From assembly GCA_945870155.1 (NCBI GenBank), contig CAMBSB010000005.1:1-64000 (forward strand): a stretch of 64,000 nucleotides of DNA. Direction: 5' to 3'. This stretch comes from Paludibacter jiangxiensis. GTDB lineage: Bacteria > Bacteroidota > Bacteroidia > Bacteroidales > Paludibacteraceae. The notes beneath the pieces were generated by a model, which had not been told where the DNA came from, made no database searches, and worked only from the letters and a program-made list of their open reading frames with translations. Of the stretch, positions 51,501 to 59,591 are shown one piece after another. The stretch's first letter is position 1. The number at the start of each line of letters is the position of its first letter. Both the position numbers and the translations under genes were made by a program.

Positions 51501-53016
51501 AGGTGGAAATATTAGTGATATAGTTTTAACCGACCCTGAATTGGCAAATACGAATATTACTGTTAGTTCAGGTGAATTAGTAATTGATGCTACTAAAACT
51601 GTTCGTTCCATAACTGTAAACAGTGGAGCAAAGCTAACTATTCCAACCGGACAGACACTTACACTGACCAGTTTCACATTGAAAAGCGATGCTTCAGGCA
51701 CTTCTACTTACAAACCCGTAGGAACAGGTGCTCTTGTGGTAACCGGCACAACCAATGTAGAGCAATACTTAACCTACACACGTAATTATTATGTGTCGAG
51801 TCCTGTAAGCAATGCGGTTGCACCTGCGGGCTATACCTATTATGGTCGGAATGAAACGCTTTCGAACCTTGGTTGGATAGCAGTAAGTGTTGGTGCTGGA
51901 TTAACTGCGGGTAAAGGTTATATTGCATTACCCGGCACAGGGGATGCTCCTATTACATTTACAACTCAAAGTGGTGGTACGTTGAATACGGGTACTATTC
52001 CTGTTAGTTTAACTTATACATCGGCTGCCACTTCGGGCAAAGGATATAACCTTATTGGTAATCCATACCCATCGCATTTGAATTGGACAAAAGCATTTAC
52101 CGATGCCAATGTGGCAAAAATTGAACCAAGTATATGGTATCGAACTAAAGTTGGAAATGGTAACAGTACTGGCTGGTCATTCAAAACCTACAATGCATTT
52201 ACCGGAGATGCAGTACCAGACGGAACTACCGGCATAATACCACCAATGCAAGGTTTCTGGGTATTGGCAAAACAAACTACAACCATCGAATTTACCGACG
52301 ATATGCGTTCGCACGAAACCGGCAATCCGCTTAAAGCACCTGCCGCCAACAATGTAGAACGTAAAAAAGTACGCTTGCAAGTATCAAACGGTACAAGAGC
52401 AGATGAGGCTTTGCTGGTATTCGATGCTAATGCTTCCGACAATTACGATAGTTACGATTCGCCTAAAATGATGAATAATGCTACCGATATCGCCGATATT
52501 TATACAGTTGCCGATGCTAAGAAATTAGTTATCAATGGCATGAATACTGTAAAATACGATACCGAAATTCCAATTGGTTTTAGTACCGGTTCAGCCGGCG
52601 ATTTCAGCATTTCGGCAAACGAATTTTCGAATTTCGAAATTGGTACCCGTTTAATTTTGTTAGATAAGAATTATCCAACAATCGAAACCGAGCTAACACC
52701 CGAAACAACCTATCATTTCAGTGCACCTGTTACCACAGCTTCCACCAATCGTTTTAGCTTGCTTTTCCGTGCGCCAGGCACTGCAACAGGTATTAAAAAC
52801 ACCGAAAAGCTGCACGTACAAGTATTTGTTAATGCAGCCAATCAAATTACGATTATTGCAGCAGAAAAAAGCGATTATGCCATTTACAATGCTGTAGGAC
52901 AGTTAATGGAGAACGGAGCAATAACTTCAAACTCTCAAACATCAAACATCAAACTCGCTGCAGGTATTTATGTGGTGATGGTGGGTAATAATTCAGCAAG
53001 AGTAATCATAAAATAG
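48541..53016 (+). CDS. Large T9SS-secreted surface protein with beta-helix, five Ig-like modules and MBG-type module
   Basis: The 1491-residue protein has a signal peptide (1-20). A pectate-lyase-like parallel beta-helix region follows (about 21-310, with I-N-N-V-T-F-N-N-C-style strands). Five tandem modules of about 110-120 residues (about 323-900) each have F-T-V-S-G-x-x-L, A-P-x-N-Y-E-V-S and Y-V-R-L-K-x-G-L. An MBG/YDG-type module (Y-T-Y-N-G-S-P-Q-G) sits near 920. The last 80 residues form a T9SS type A sorting domain (Y-A-I-Y-N-A-V-G-Q-L, ending G-I-Y-V-V-M-V-G-N-N-S-A-R-V-I-I-K). It would be exported through the Por/T9SS machinery and attached to the cell surface. No catalytic residues can be named. 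It precedes the SusCD cluster and shares an upstream motif with susC. Confidence 0.85.
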   Translation: MKKSIYVLIMALMVGIGAKGASYGNGDLRSIISAATDGEVIVLTGDTYTYASSSVLSVAKGFTVKADPSLTVRPTVTFSGSASQFFKFTATSLKSVTFDGIDFNGGAIATGFFNSNVTSAGDIDLTVNNCVIRNLTLTTASTVFGTVAATNSNGIYSSVKVTNSRIIGYGMLVTSAGKTTSFANNSFKNTYLSNYAYTGANMITISGGSSSTLAINNVTFNNCGTGSRKILNLTSGMTTTINNSVFKSCGQTSNNTVPTAATGSGNINLSSTANSLFGIPGTIATSPALTNGTLPAVTSLDANDSWYYAASGTAGYYNAATITKSVTTLSGFAYNEGSGPSTASTFTVSGADLFNNLTVAAPANYEVSSDGTTYASSLNLSPTLGVVASQTVYVRLVAGLTAASYTGDITLSSANLSNQTIALTGTVSAGGSPAFTASTGSLTGFNYIYAQGPSAQQSFTVSGTNLTANVAIAAPTNYEVSTTSGSGFGASASIPFGSGTLSAVPVYVRLKAGLNSGSYTAENVALSSTGATAQSVSCSGTVTPPTVTITPTSLSSFFALAGSATPSTEKTFTVGGSNLAGDITITPSTNYEISTTSGGAFAATNPITLSPSSGSVSSTIIYVRLKGSLATASYSENITVATAGTSDATVACSGNVATPVVQVGNGVGLDNRVAASGFTYVVGAGPSASQGSTTYVSGLYLQGDVTATAPTNFEVSKDNITFADFVTYTMSNSNISGNLYTRLKSGLLTDTYSGGSVTLSSTGAANRLLTVSGSVTGGAVIFGLNTSTAVVSTIPTPFTYAGNGPSASSNTIRITCSGLTSDVTITPSAGFEVSTDGTTFQSTPMAVANDGFGAIAAGTIIYTRMAASLSVGAKTGTITLTATNATTRTVTVSGTVLLTPTVTVTPIGTYTYNGSPQGPTAATNTGTGSAYTFSYVGTGTTIYTASPTRPTELGTYSVTATVAAHGNYAQASSAATAFNITTETVYTGGNISDIVLTDPELANTNITVSSGELVIDATKTVRSITVNSGAKLTIPTGQTLTLTSFTLKSDASGTSTYKPVGTGALVVTGTTNVEQYLTYTRNYYVSSPVSNAVAPAGYTYYGRNETLSNLGWIAVSVGAGLTAGKGYIALPGTGDAPITFTTQSGGTLNTGTIPVSLTYTSAATSGKGYNLIGNPYPSHLNWTKAFTDANVAKIEPSIWYRTKVGNGNSTGWSFKTYNAFTGDAVPDGTTGIIPPMQGFWVLAKQTTTIEFTDDMRSHETGNPLKAPAANNVERKKVRLQVSNGTRADEALLVFDANASDNYDSYDSPKMMNNATDIADIYTVADAKKLVINGMNTVKYDTEIPIGFSTGSAGDFSISANEFSNFEIGTRLILLDKNYPTIETELTPETTYHFSAPVTTASTNRFSLLFRAPGTATGIKNTEKLHVQVFVNAANQITIIAAEKSDYAIYNAVGQLMENGAITSNSQTSNIKLAAGIYVVMVGNNSARVIIK

Positions 53017-53026
53017 GGAAAATACT

Positions 53027-53105
53027 GACTCAAACCACTAAAGTGGCTTAAAGAAAAAAACCATTAGGGGCTAATCAACACTCCCCTTTAGGGGTTGGGG
53101 GTAAT
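53027..53105. repeat. GC-rich palindrome pair before the 55-residue gene
   Basis: The right unit, 53080-53105, contains CCCCTTTAGGGGTTGGGGG. The left unit, 53027-53049, is a degenerate inverse in which CCCC/GGGG has become CCAC/GTGG, so its own pairing is kept. A small ATTAG-GGG-CTAAT palindrome lies between. Confidence 0.65.
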
Positions 53106-53141
53106 ACATTTAAGAGTTGGGGCAATTAAAAATTAAACATT

Positions 53142-53309
53142 ATGAAAATCAAAAGAACATACAATAATCCTGAAATAGTTTGTATAGAATTGGATAACGA
53201 TATTTCGTTAGCATTGCAATCGGCTCCACCAATTGGTCCGGATGAAACCAACAATGCACTACGTCCGGAGTATTTTAATACCAATCCAATCCAGCCAACA
53301 TTAGGATAA
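53142..53309 (+). CDS. Small 55-residue protein between cargo gene and susC
   Basis: An ATG with an A-rich leader opens 55 codons: M-K-I-K-R-T-Y-N-N-P-E-I-V at the start, I-S-L-A-L-Q-S-A-P-P in the middle and N-T-N-P-I-Q-P-T-L-G at the end. There is no signal peptide or membrane helix. I recall short hypothetical proteins of similar layout (K-x-Y-x-x-P-E-I at the start, a Pro/Asn-rich end) near surface-protein genes in Bacteroidota, but I cannot name a family. It could be a leader or precursor peptide, or a small partner of the surface system. Coding is supported by codon pattern and a clean start and stop, not by homology that I can verify. Confidence 0.6.
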   Translation: MKIKRTYNNPEIVCIELDNDISLALQSAPPIGPDETNNALRPEYFNTNPIQPTLG

Positions 53310-53390
53310 TTTCAAATACTATCCTTTTAATTTGACAACAAGCTATTTACCACGTGTATTTAGCTTGTTGTTGTAATATCCATTTTGTGT

Positions 53391-53403
53391 CATTTTGTGC
53401 AAA
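53391..53403 (+). promoter_or_regulatory. Upstream motif CATTTTGTGCAAA, copy 2
   Basis: Identical to 48415-48427 and at the same distance from the following -7 box. CATTTTGTG is repeated just before it (53381-53389), giving a tandem pair. Confidence 0.55.
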
Positions 53404-53445
53404 ACAAGACGCATTCCGTGCATTTTTCGGGGATGCCTTTTGCTT

Positions 53446-53453
53446 TAAATTTG
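53446..53453 (+). promoter_or_regulatory. -7 box of susC
   Basis: TAAATTTG is an exact match; the -33 region has only a T-run (53423-53427). A start near 53460 would leave a very short leader before the ATG at 53467 or 53473. Confidence 0.5.
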
Positions 53454-53466
53454 CAAGCTACAGATA

Positions 53467-56400
53467 ATGCTCATGAATAAATTTCTACACACCTTCTTTT
53501 TATTTCTACTTGTTTTTTCAGGGCTACATGCTCAAACCATTCGTGTTTCGGGAATTGTGTTCGACGAAAAAGGCGAAACAATTATCGGTGCAACCATTGT
53601 ATCGAAAGCAAACAGGCAATTGGGTACTGTAACCAACTTCGAAGGAAAATTCAGCATTAACTTACCGCAATCGTCCACTAAAATCATTGTTTCGTATATT
53701 GGCATGAAGTCGCAAGAGCTTGATGGGCGAGCAGATATGAAGATTGTGTTGGAATCGGACGCCAAGCAATTGGACGAAGTGGTGGTAACCGGCATGATGA
53801 AAGTGGATAAACGCATTTTTACGGGTGCTACCGATAAATTGGATGCTACGAAAACGAAAATGGATGGTGTAACGGATGTGAGTCGTGCGCTGGAAGGGCG
53901 TTCAGCAGGTGTTTCGGTGCAAAACGTGTCGGGCACTTTTGGTACTGCACCCAAAATAAGGGTGCGTGGCGCCACTTCCATTTATGGCAATTCGAAACCG
54001 CTTTGGGTGGTGGATGGTGTGGTGCAGGAAGATGCTATCGATGTGTCGAGCGACGATTTATCGTCGGGTAATGCCGAAACGCTTATTTCATCGGCCATTG
54101 CGGGCATCAATGCCGACGATATTGAGAGTTTTCAAATTCTGAAAGACGGCTCAGCAACTTCCATTTATGGTGCGCGTGCTATGGCGGGTGTGATTGTAAT
54201 TACCACCAAAAAAGGAAAAGCTGGCATTAGCAAACTCAACTATACCGGTGAATTTACAGCGCGTATGATTCCGTCGTACAGTGATTTTAATATTTCCAAT
54301 TCCCAGCAGCAAATGGGCATTTATCAGGAAATGGAAGGCAAAGGCTGGTTGGAATTTGCGACCCTTGCCGGTGCGGCCAACACGGGAGTGTATGGAAAAA
54401 TGTACCAACTCATTAACCAATTCGAAAATGGTGGCTACGGACTGAGAAATTCGGTGGGAGCCCGCAATGCTTATTTGCGCGAAGCCGAATTGCGTAACAC
54501 AGACTGGTTTAGCCGATTATTTAATCAAAATATCACACAAAATCATGCTGTGAGTATGTCGTCGGGTTCGGAGAAAGCTAAATTTTACACATCGCTCTCG
54601 GTTTTCGACGATCAGGGTTGGACAAAAGCAAGTGCTGTGGAACGATACACTGCCAATGTAAACGGTTCGTTTATGTTAACTAAAACTCTGACTCTGAATA
54701 TGTTAACCAATGGCTCGTACCGCAAGCAACGAGCACCCGGCACATTGAGTCAGGAAATTGATGTGGTAAGTGGACAGGTGAAACGCGAGTTTGATATTAA
54801 TCCCTACAGTTATGCGTTGAACACTTCGCGTACCTTAGACCCAAGCGTTTTTTATCGCCGAAATTATGCCGATTTTAATATTTTTCATGAGTTGAAAAAC
54901 AATTATATCGACCTGAATGTAACCGATTTAAAGTTTCAGAGCGACCTGACCTGGAAAATTATTCCCGGCTTGGAAGCCAACGCATTGGCAGCCATCAAAT
55001 ACCAATCGTCGTCGCAAGAACATCATATCAAAGACCAATCGAATCAGGCAAATGCTTATCGGGCAGGAATTTATCCCGAAGATGCAACGATTCGTGAAAA
55101 AAATCCGCTACTTTACACCAATCCCGATGTGGATGGTGCATTGCCTGAAAGTATTTTGCCCGAAGGTGGTATTTACAACAAAACTTCCTACGCCATGCGT
55201 GGCATCGATTTCAGGGCTACCATTAACTACAACCAAGCCATTAACGACATTCATATTCTCAGCCTTTTTGCCGGTGCCGAAAACAGTGCTATTGACCGTA
55301 ACCGAACGTGGTTTAGGGGTTGGGGCTACCAATACGATAACGGTGGAACGCCATTTTATGATTATAATGTATTTAAACAAGGACGCGAAGAAAATACACA
55401 ATATTACTCCAACGACTGGACATACACACGCAATGTGGCATTTTTCAGCTCCGCAACTTATTCGTACAAAGGTATTTATACACTCAATGGAACAGCACGT
55501 TACGAAGGCTCGAATAAATTGGGTAAATCGCCTTCGGCACGTTGGTTGCCAACATGGAATGTGTCGGGTGCTTGGAAAGCCAGCGACGAAAAATGGTTTA
55601 AGGGAATTTTTAGCCCAACAGTATCGCACCTTATGCTCAAAGCGTCGTACTCGCTTACTGCCGACCGCGGACCAAGTTTCGTTACAAATTCACAAGCCGT
55701 TTTTAAAAGTTACAATACCTGGGGCGCAACTGCTGCCAATACCGAATCGGGAATTTACATTGATGGATTGGAAAACAGCGAGTTAACGTATGAGAAAAAG
55801 CACGAATTTAATATTGGAACCGATATTGGATTGCTAAAAAACAGGATGAATGTGGCGGTTGATTATTATACCCGCAGCAATTTCGACCTGATAGGTTTGG
55901 TTTATACGCAGGGCGTGGGTGGCGAAATAGCGAAATATGCCAATGTGGCCTCCATGAAGTCGGCAGGTGTGGAATTTACAATTTCTACCAAAAATCTTGA
56001 AAATAAAAACTTTACGTGGAGTACCGATTTGATTTTTTCGAAAACAAGCAACGAAATTACCGAGTTAGATTCCCGTTCCAATGTCATTGAATTAGTTTCG
56101 GGGGCTGGTTATGCACAAAAAGGGTATCCCGTGCGTGCACTTTTCTCCATTCCGTTTGCAGGAATAAATGCGCTTGGCTTGCCCACTTTTACGAATCAGG
56201 ATGGCGAAAAAACAGTTACCGGCATTAACTTTCAGGAATTCGAAAAACTCGGATTTTTGAAATACGAAGGACCAACCGACCCAACCATTACCGGAAGTTT
56301 TGGAAATAATTTCGGGTGGAAAGGCCTGAAATTGAATGTGTTTATCACCTACTCGTTTGGCAATAAAGTGCGCTTAGACCCTGTTTTTTCAGCGCAATAT

Positions 56401-56796
56401 TCCGATTTATCGTCGTTGCCCAGAGAATTTAAAAACCGTTGGATGCTGCCGGGCGACGAAAAGGCAACAACTATTCCGGTGATTGCCTCCAAGCGGCAGT
56501 TGTGGAACGAACCTCAGTTGTCATACGCCTACAATGCCTATAATTTTTCGACCGAACGAGTGGTTGATGGCGGCTTTGTGCGTTTGAAAGAAATTTCGTT
56601 GGCCTACGATATTCCAAAAAAAATGATTGAAAAAATCAAACTGAGTTCGTTGCAATTTAAGTTACAGGCTACCAACTTGTTTTTGCTCTATGCCGACAAA
56701 AAATTAAATGGTCAGGACCCTGAGTTTTTCAATAGTGGTGGTGTATCAACGCCTATGCCAAGGCAATTTACGTTGACGTTGAGGATGGGAATCTAA
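53467..56796 (+). CDS. SusC/RagA family TonB-linked outer-membrane transporter
   Basis: The 1109-residue protein has a signal peptide (ending G-L-H-A-Q), a carboxypeptidase-D-like regulatory domain (about 27-100; G-I-V-F-D-E-K-G-E-T-I-I-G-A), the plug domain (I-R-V-R-G-A-T-S-I-Y-G and later A-G-V-I-V-I-T-T-K-K-G) and a large 22-strand barrel ending L-T-L-R-M-G-I. It imports oligosaccharides or peptides with TonB energy, in complex with the SusD-like lipoprotein encoded 58 nt downstream. The neighbouring metallohydrolase and the lack of glycosidases point to a protein or peptide ligand rather than a glycan, which is inference. M3 (53473) is an alternative start. Confidence 0.95.
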   Translation: MLMNKFLHTFFLFLLVFSGLHAQTIRVSGIVFDEKGETIIGATIVSKANRQLGTVTNFEGKFSINLPQSSTKIIVSYIGMKSQELDGRADMKIVLESDAKQLDEVVVTGMMKVDKRIFTGATDKLDATKTKMDGVTDVSRALEGRSAGVSVQNVSGTFGTAPKIRVRGATSIYGNSKPLWVVDGVVQEDAIDVSSDDLSSGNAETLISSAIAGINADDIESFQILKDGSATSIYGARAMAGVIVITTKKGKAGISKLNYTGEFTARMIPSYSDFNISNSQQQMGIYQEMEGKGWLEFATLAGAANTGVYGKMYQLINQFENGGYGLRNSVGARNAYLREAELRNTDWFSRLFNQNITQNHAVSMSSGSEKAKFYTSLSVFDDQGWTKASAVERYTANVNGSFMLTKTLTLNMLTNGSYRKQRAPGTLSQEIDVVSGQVKREFDINPYSYALNTSRTLDPSVFYRRNYADFNIFHELKNNYIDLNVTDLKFQSDLTWKIIPGLEANALAAIKYQSSSQEHHIKDQSNQANAYRAGIYPEDATIREKNPLLYTNPDVDGALPESILPEGGIYNKTSYAMRGIDFRATINYNQAINDIHILSLFAGAENSAIDRNRTWFRGWGYQYDNGGTPFYDYNVFKQGREENTQYYSNDWTYTRNVAFFSSATYSYKGIYTLNGTARYEGSNKLGKSPSARWLPTWNVSGAWKASDEKWFKGIFSPTVSHLMLKASYSLTADRGPSFVTNSQAVFKSYNTWGATAANTESGIYIDGLENSELTYEKKHEFNIGTDIGLLKNRMNVAVDYYTRSNFDLIGLVYTQGVGGEIAKYANVASMKSAGVEFTISTKNLENKNFTWSTDLIFSKTSNEITELDSRSNVIELVSGAGYAQKGYPVRALFSIPFAGINALGLPTFTNQDGEKTVTGINFQEFEKLGFLKYEGPTDPTITGSFGNNFGWKGLKLNVFITYSFGNKVRLDPVFSAQYSDLSSLPREFKNRWMLPGDEKATTIPVIASKRQLWNEPQLSYAYNAYNFSTERVVDGGFVRLKEISLAYDIPKKMIEKIKLSSLQFKLQATNLFLLYADKKLNGQDPEFFNSGGVSTPMPRQFTLTLRMGI

Positions 56797-56798
56797 AA

Positions 56799-56918
56799 GC
56801 CCCCCAGCCCCCTAAAGGGGGAGTTGAGAGTAAAAAAAATAGAGTGTAAAAATTATGACTAAAAATAAATATTCAACATCAAAACTATCTCACATCCCCC
56901 TTCAGGGGGCTTGGGGGC
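56799..56918. repeat. GC-rich palindrome pair spanning the susD start codon
   Basis: The left unit, 56799-56822, contains CCCCCTAAAGGGGG; the right unit, 56895-56918, contains CCCCCTTCAGGGGGCTTGGG. They are inverted copies matching at about 22 of 24 positions, with the susD ATG (56855) in the 72-base loop. The right unit is translated as part of the signal peptide. Confidence 0.88.
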
Positions 56919-58483
56919 TTCTTTTTTTAGTATTGCTGTCTTCCTGCAGCGATTTTTTAAGTACGCTGCCCGATAATCGTACGCAGATAAATACCGAAAA
57001 GAAGATTTCGCAATTGCTTGTGTCGGCTTATCCGTCGGCTAATTATGCGCATATTGCCGAGTTGAGTTCCGACAATTTTGTGGATAATAATGCCCCGAAT
57101 GCACAAGGCGATTTTTTCGATTTGGCAAGTTTCAGTCGGCTCGACGACCAGCTTTTTGCGTGGGAACCGGCTACTGCTTCCACACAGCAGGACAGTCCAT
57201 CGTTTCTTTGGTCAAGCTCTTATTCGGCTATTGCTGCTGCCAATCATGCGATAGTGGCTATCGACGAATTAGAAAAAACGAACAAAACAATCAACTTGAA
57301 AGCACAACGTGGTGAGGCATTGCTTTGCAGAGCGTATAGTCATTTTGTGTTGGTAAATATTTTTTCGCAAGCGTACAAAGACGAAACTGCCAGTGCACTC
57401 GATTTGGGAATTCCGTACATCACCGAACCCGAAACAGTGGTGCATGGTAATTACACCCGCGAATCTGTAGCTTCGGTGTATGCCAAGATTGAAGCGGATA
57501 TCGAAGCCGGTTACAGTTTACTTTCGGATGCCAGTTATGCAGTTCCAAAGCAACATTTTACCCAAAAAGCTGCTGCCGCTTTTGCAGCACGTTTTTACCT
57601 TTACAAACGCAATTATACGAAAGTGGTGGAATATGCCGATGCTGTTTTAACGGAAACTCCGGCAACGATGTTGCGCGATTGGACACCGAGTTACGACAAT
57701 ATTTTGTCCATTGGCTACAGTTATGTGGAGCAGCAATTAAACTGTAATCTGTTAATTGTCAATACAAAATCATTGTTTTTCAGGATATTTGGTACGCGCT
57801 ACGGACACAATGGCGACGCGTTGATTGCTACTACTTATGGCCCGGGACCCACATGGACTGACCGTTTGCCTTGTTACGAAGGAAAACTCTACATTCGCGG
57901 ACAGCAGGATTATGGCGTATTTTTCCCGAAATGCATGGAGATGTTTGAATACACCGATAAAATTGCAGGCATCGGGTATGCGCATGTTGTGAGGGCTGAA
58001 TTTACGGCCGAGGAAACCTTGCTTTGTCGGGCCGAGGCCCTGATTTATTTAAACCGAACTGCCGAAACTGTTGCCGATTTGCAAACCTGGAATAAATCGC
58101 GTTTAGCACCAATTGAATTGACCGAAGCTATAATTCGGAATTATTATGTACCATCCAACAAGCTATATGTTAACACTTTAAATACAACCAAAATGAGTTC
58201 GGCATTTGTCGTAACTCCGGTACAAGAGCCGTTCATCCAATGCGTTTTGCATTTCCGCCGCATCGAAACCATTTTTGATGGTTACCGTTGGTTCGATTTA
58301 AAACGCTATGGCATTGAAATACAACACACCATTGGTCGTAGCAGAACCGAAACGCTCACCTACGATGACCCGCGCCGTGCCATTCAGTTGCCACAAGAAG
58401 TAATTAGTGCGGGCATGAAGCCCAATCCTGTAGCGGCTGACGCAACGAAAGATAATACAATATCAAAACTCATTGAAAACTAA
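56855..58483 (+). CDS. SusD/RagB family surface lipoprotein
   Basis: The 542-residue protein has a lipoprotein signal peptide ending L-V-L-L-S-S-C (Cys31), followed by S-D-F-L-S-T-L-P-D, typical for SusD mature starts. The helical body has TPR-like segments, for example A-Q-R-G-E-A-L-L-C-R-A-Y-S-H-F near residue 155 and Y-R-W-F-D-L-K-R-Y-G near 477, which are SusD hallmarks. It forms the lid of the SusC channel and binds the ligand outside the cell. Residues 14-24 of the signal peptide (I-P-L-Q-G-A-W-G-L-L-F) are encoded by one arm of a GC-rich palindromic repeat. The metallohydrolase gene follows after 9 nt. Confidence 0.93.
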   Translation: MTKNKYSTSKLSHIPLQGAWGLLFLVLLSSCSDFLSTLPDNRTQINTEKKISQLLVSAYPSANYAHIAELSSDNFVDNNAPNAQGDFFDLASFSRLDDQLFAWEPATASTQQDSPSFLWSSSYSAIAAANHAIVAIDELEKTNKTINLKAQRGEALLCRAYSHFVLVNIFSQAYKDETASALDLGIPYITEPETVVHGNYTRESVASVYAKIEADIEAGYSLLSDASYAVPKQHFTQKAAAAFAARFYLYKRNYTKVVEYADAVLTETPATMLRDWTPSYDNILSIGYSYVEQQLNCNLLIVNTKSLFFRIFGTRYGHNGDALIATTYGPGPTWTDRLPCYEGKLYIRGQQDYGVFFPKCMEMFEYTDKIAGIGYAHVVRAEFTAEETLLCRAEALIYLNRTAETVADLQTWNKSRLAPIELTEAIIRNYYVPSNKLYVNTLNTTKMSSAFVVTPVQEPFIQCVLHFRRIETIFDGYRWFDLKRYGIEIQHTIGRSRTETLTYDDPRRAIQLPQEVISAGMKPNPVAADATKDNTISKLIEN

Positions 58484-58492
58484 CTAATTAGG

Positions 58493-59413
58493 ATGAAAGA
58501 AAATTTAATTGCTCTGGCATTGGGAGGATTGTTTTTGTTGGCATTTTATTCTTGTTTGCAAGAAGAAATGCTAAATCCGAGCACCTTCGACACCTCGGAT
58601 AGTTTGGACGAAAATGCATCTACTTACGCCTTTGATGCTTGGTTGCGCACATCGTATTTGGATACTTACAACCTCGATTTTCGTTATAAACTGGAGGATG
58701 TGGGAGCCGATATGAACTACAATTTAGTGCCGGTAAGTACTGCCAAAGCGGAGGAAATGGCAAAACTCATAAAATACCTCTGGTTCGATGCATATAACGC
58801 TGTTGCCGGTCCCGATTTTTTAAAAGAAAACGGTCCGCGCATTATACATTTGATTGGTTCGCCGGCTTACAATCCGGTTTCGGGCACCATTGTTTTGGGA
58901 ACTGCCGAAGGTGGCATAAAAGTTACGATTTATCGTTGCAATGAGTTGGATGCTAACAACATAGATATGCTCAACGAATATTACTTCAAAACTATGCATC
59001 ACGAATTTGCGCATATTTTACACCAAAAACGCAATTATCCTACGGAGTTTGGCAATTTTTCGATTGGAAAATACAATCCGCTTGGTTGGCAAAACAAAAC
59101 TGATTCCGAAGCAGCTTCGATGGGTTTTGTGTCGCCTTATGCCAGTGGTCAGGTGCGCGAAGATTTTGTAGAAATAATTGCCAATTATTTGGTAAAAAGC
59201 GATGATGATTGGAACGATATTCTGACAATGGCTTCGAAAAACGGCTTGAATGCTAAAGGCATTGAACTGCCCGACGATGGCATTGATGGCAGAACACTTA
59301 TTCTTCGAAAATTAGAAATGGCAAGTAAATGGTTGAAAAATTCGTGGAATATTGATATTGTGAAACTCAGGAATGAAATTATAGAAAGGGAGAAAACCAT
59401 CAAAATTTTGTAA
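58493..59413 (+). CDS. Substrate import-associated zinc metallohydrolase lipoprotein
   Basis: The 306-residue lipoprotein has a lipobox F-Y-S-C (Cys21) and the zinc motif H170-E-F-A-H174 in M-H-H-E-F-A-H-I-L-H. This is the pattern of the SusCD-linked metallohydrolase family (TIGR04549, putative zinc-binding peptidase). The third zinc ligand is expected downstream but I cannot fix it. It would act at the cell surface, perhaps cutting peptides or releasing a ligand for the SusCD pair. It starts 9 nt after susD, so co-transcription is almost certain. The next gene is 178 nt away, beyond a palindrome pair. Confidence 0.88.
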   Translation: MKENLIALALGGLFLLAFYSCLQEEMLNPSTFDTSDSLDENASTYAFDAWLRTSYLDTYNLDFRYKLEDVGADMNYNLVPVSTAKAEEMAKLIKYLWFDAYNAVAGPDFLKENGPRIIHLIGSPAYNPVSGTIVLGTAEGGIKVTIYRCNELDANNIDMLNEYYFKTMHHEFAHILHQKRNYPTEFGNFSIGKYNPLGWQNKTDSEAASMGFVSPYASGQVREDFVEIIANYLVKSDDDWNDILTMASKNGLNAKGIELPDDGIDGRTLILRKLEMASKWLKNSWNIDIVKLRNEIIEREKTIKIL

Positions 59414-59419
59414 TGCAAT

Positions 59420-59521
59420 GACCCCCAACCCCCAAATGGGGGCTAAGACATTAACACCAAAAATGATTTAAAAATTTAAATACATACTGCGTCTGAAGCC
59501 CCCAATTGGGGGTTGGGGGTC
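59420..59521. repeat. GC-rich palindrome pair before the DUF4302 gene
   Basis: The left unit, 59420-59444, and the right unit, 59497-59521 (CCCCCAATTGGGGGTTGGGG), are inverted copies with a single mismatch over 25 bases, separated by about 52 bases. They can form one stable hairpin within the operon, 70 bases before the next ATG. Confidence 0.87.
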
Positions 59522-59591
59522 GAATTCAAAAATACATTTATTTATACGTGAAATTACAAAATAGATTTTTCAACATATTCTTTTAAAAAAT

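Noticed and set aside
55052-55786. 244-codon open frame within susC in another frame
   Set aside because: It lies wholly inside the strongly supported SusC frame, with no recognisable protein features or start signal.
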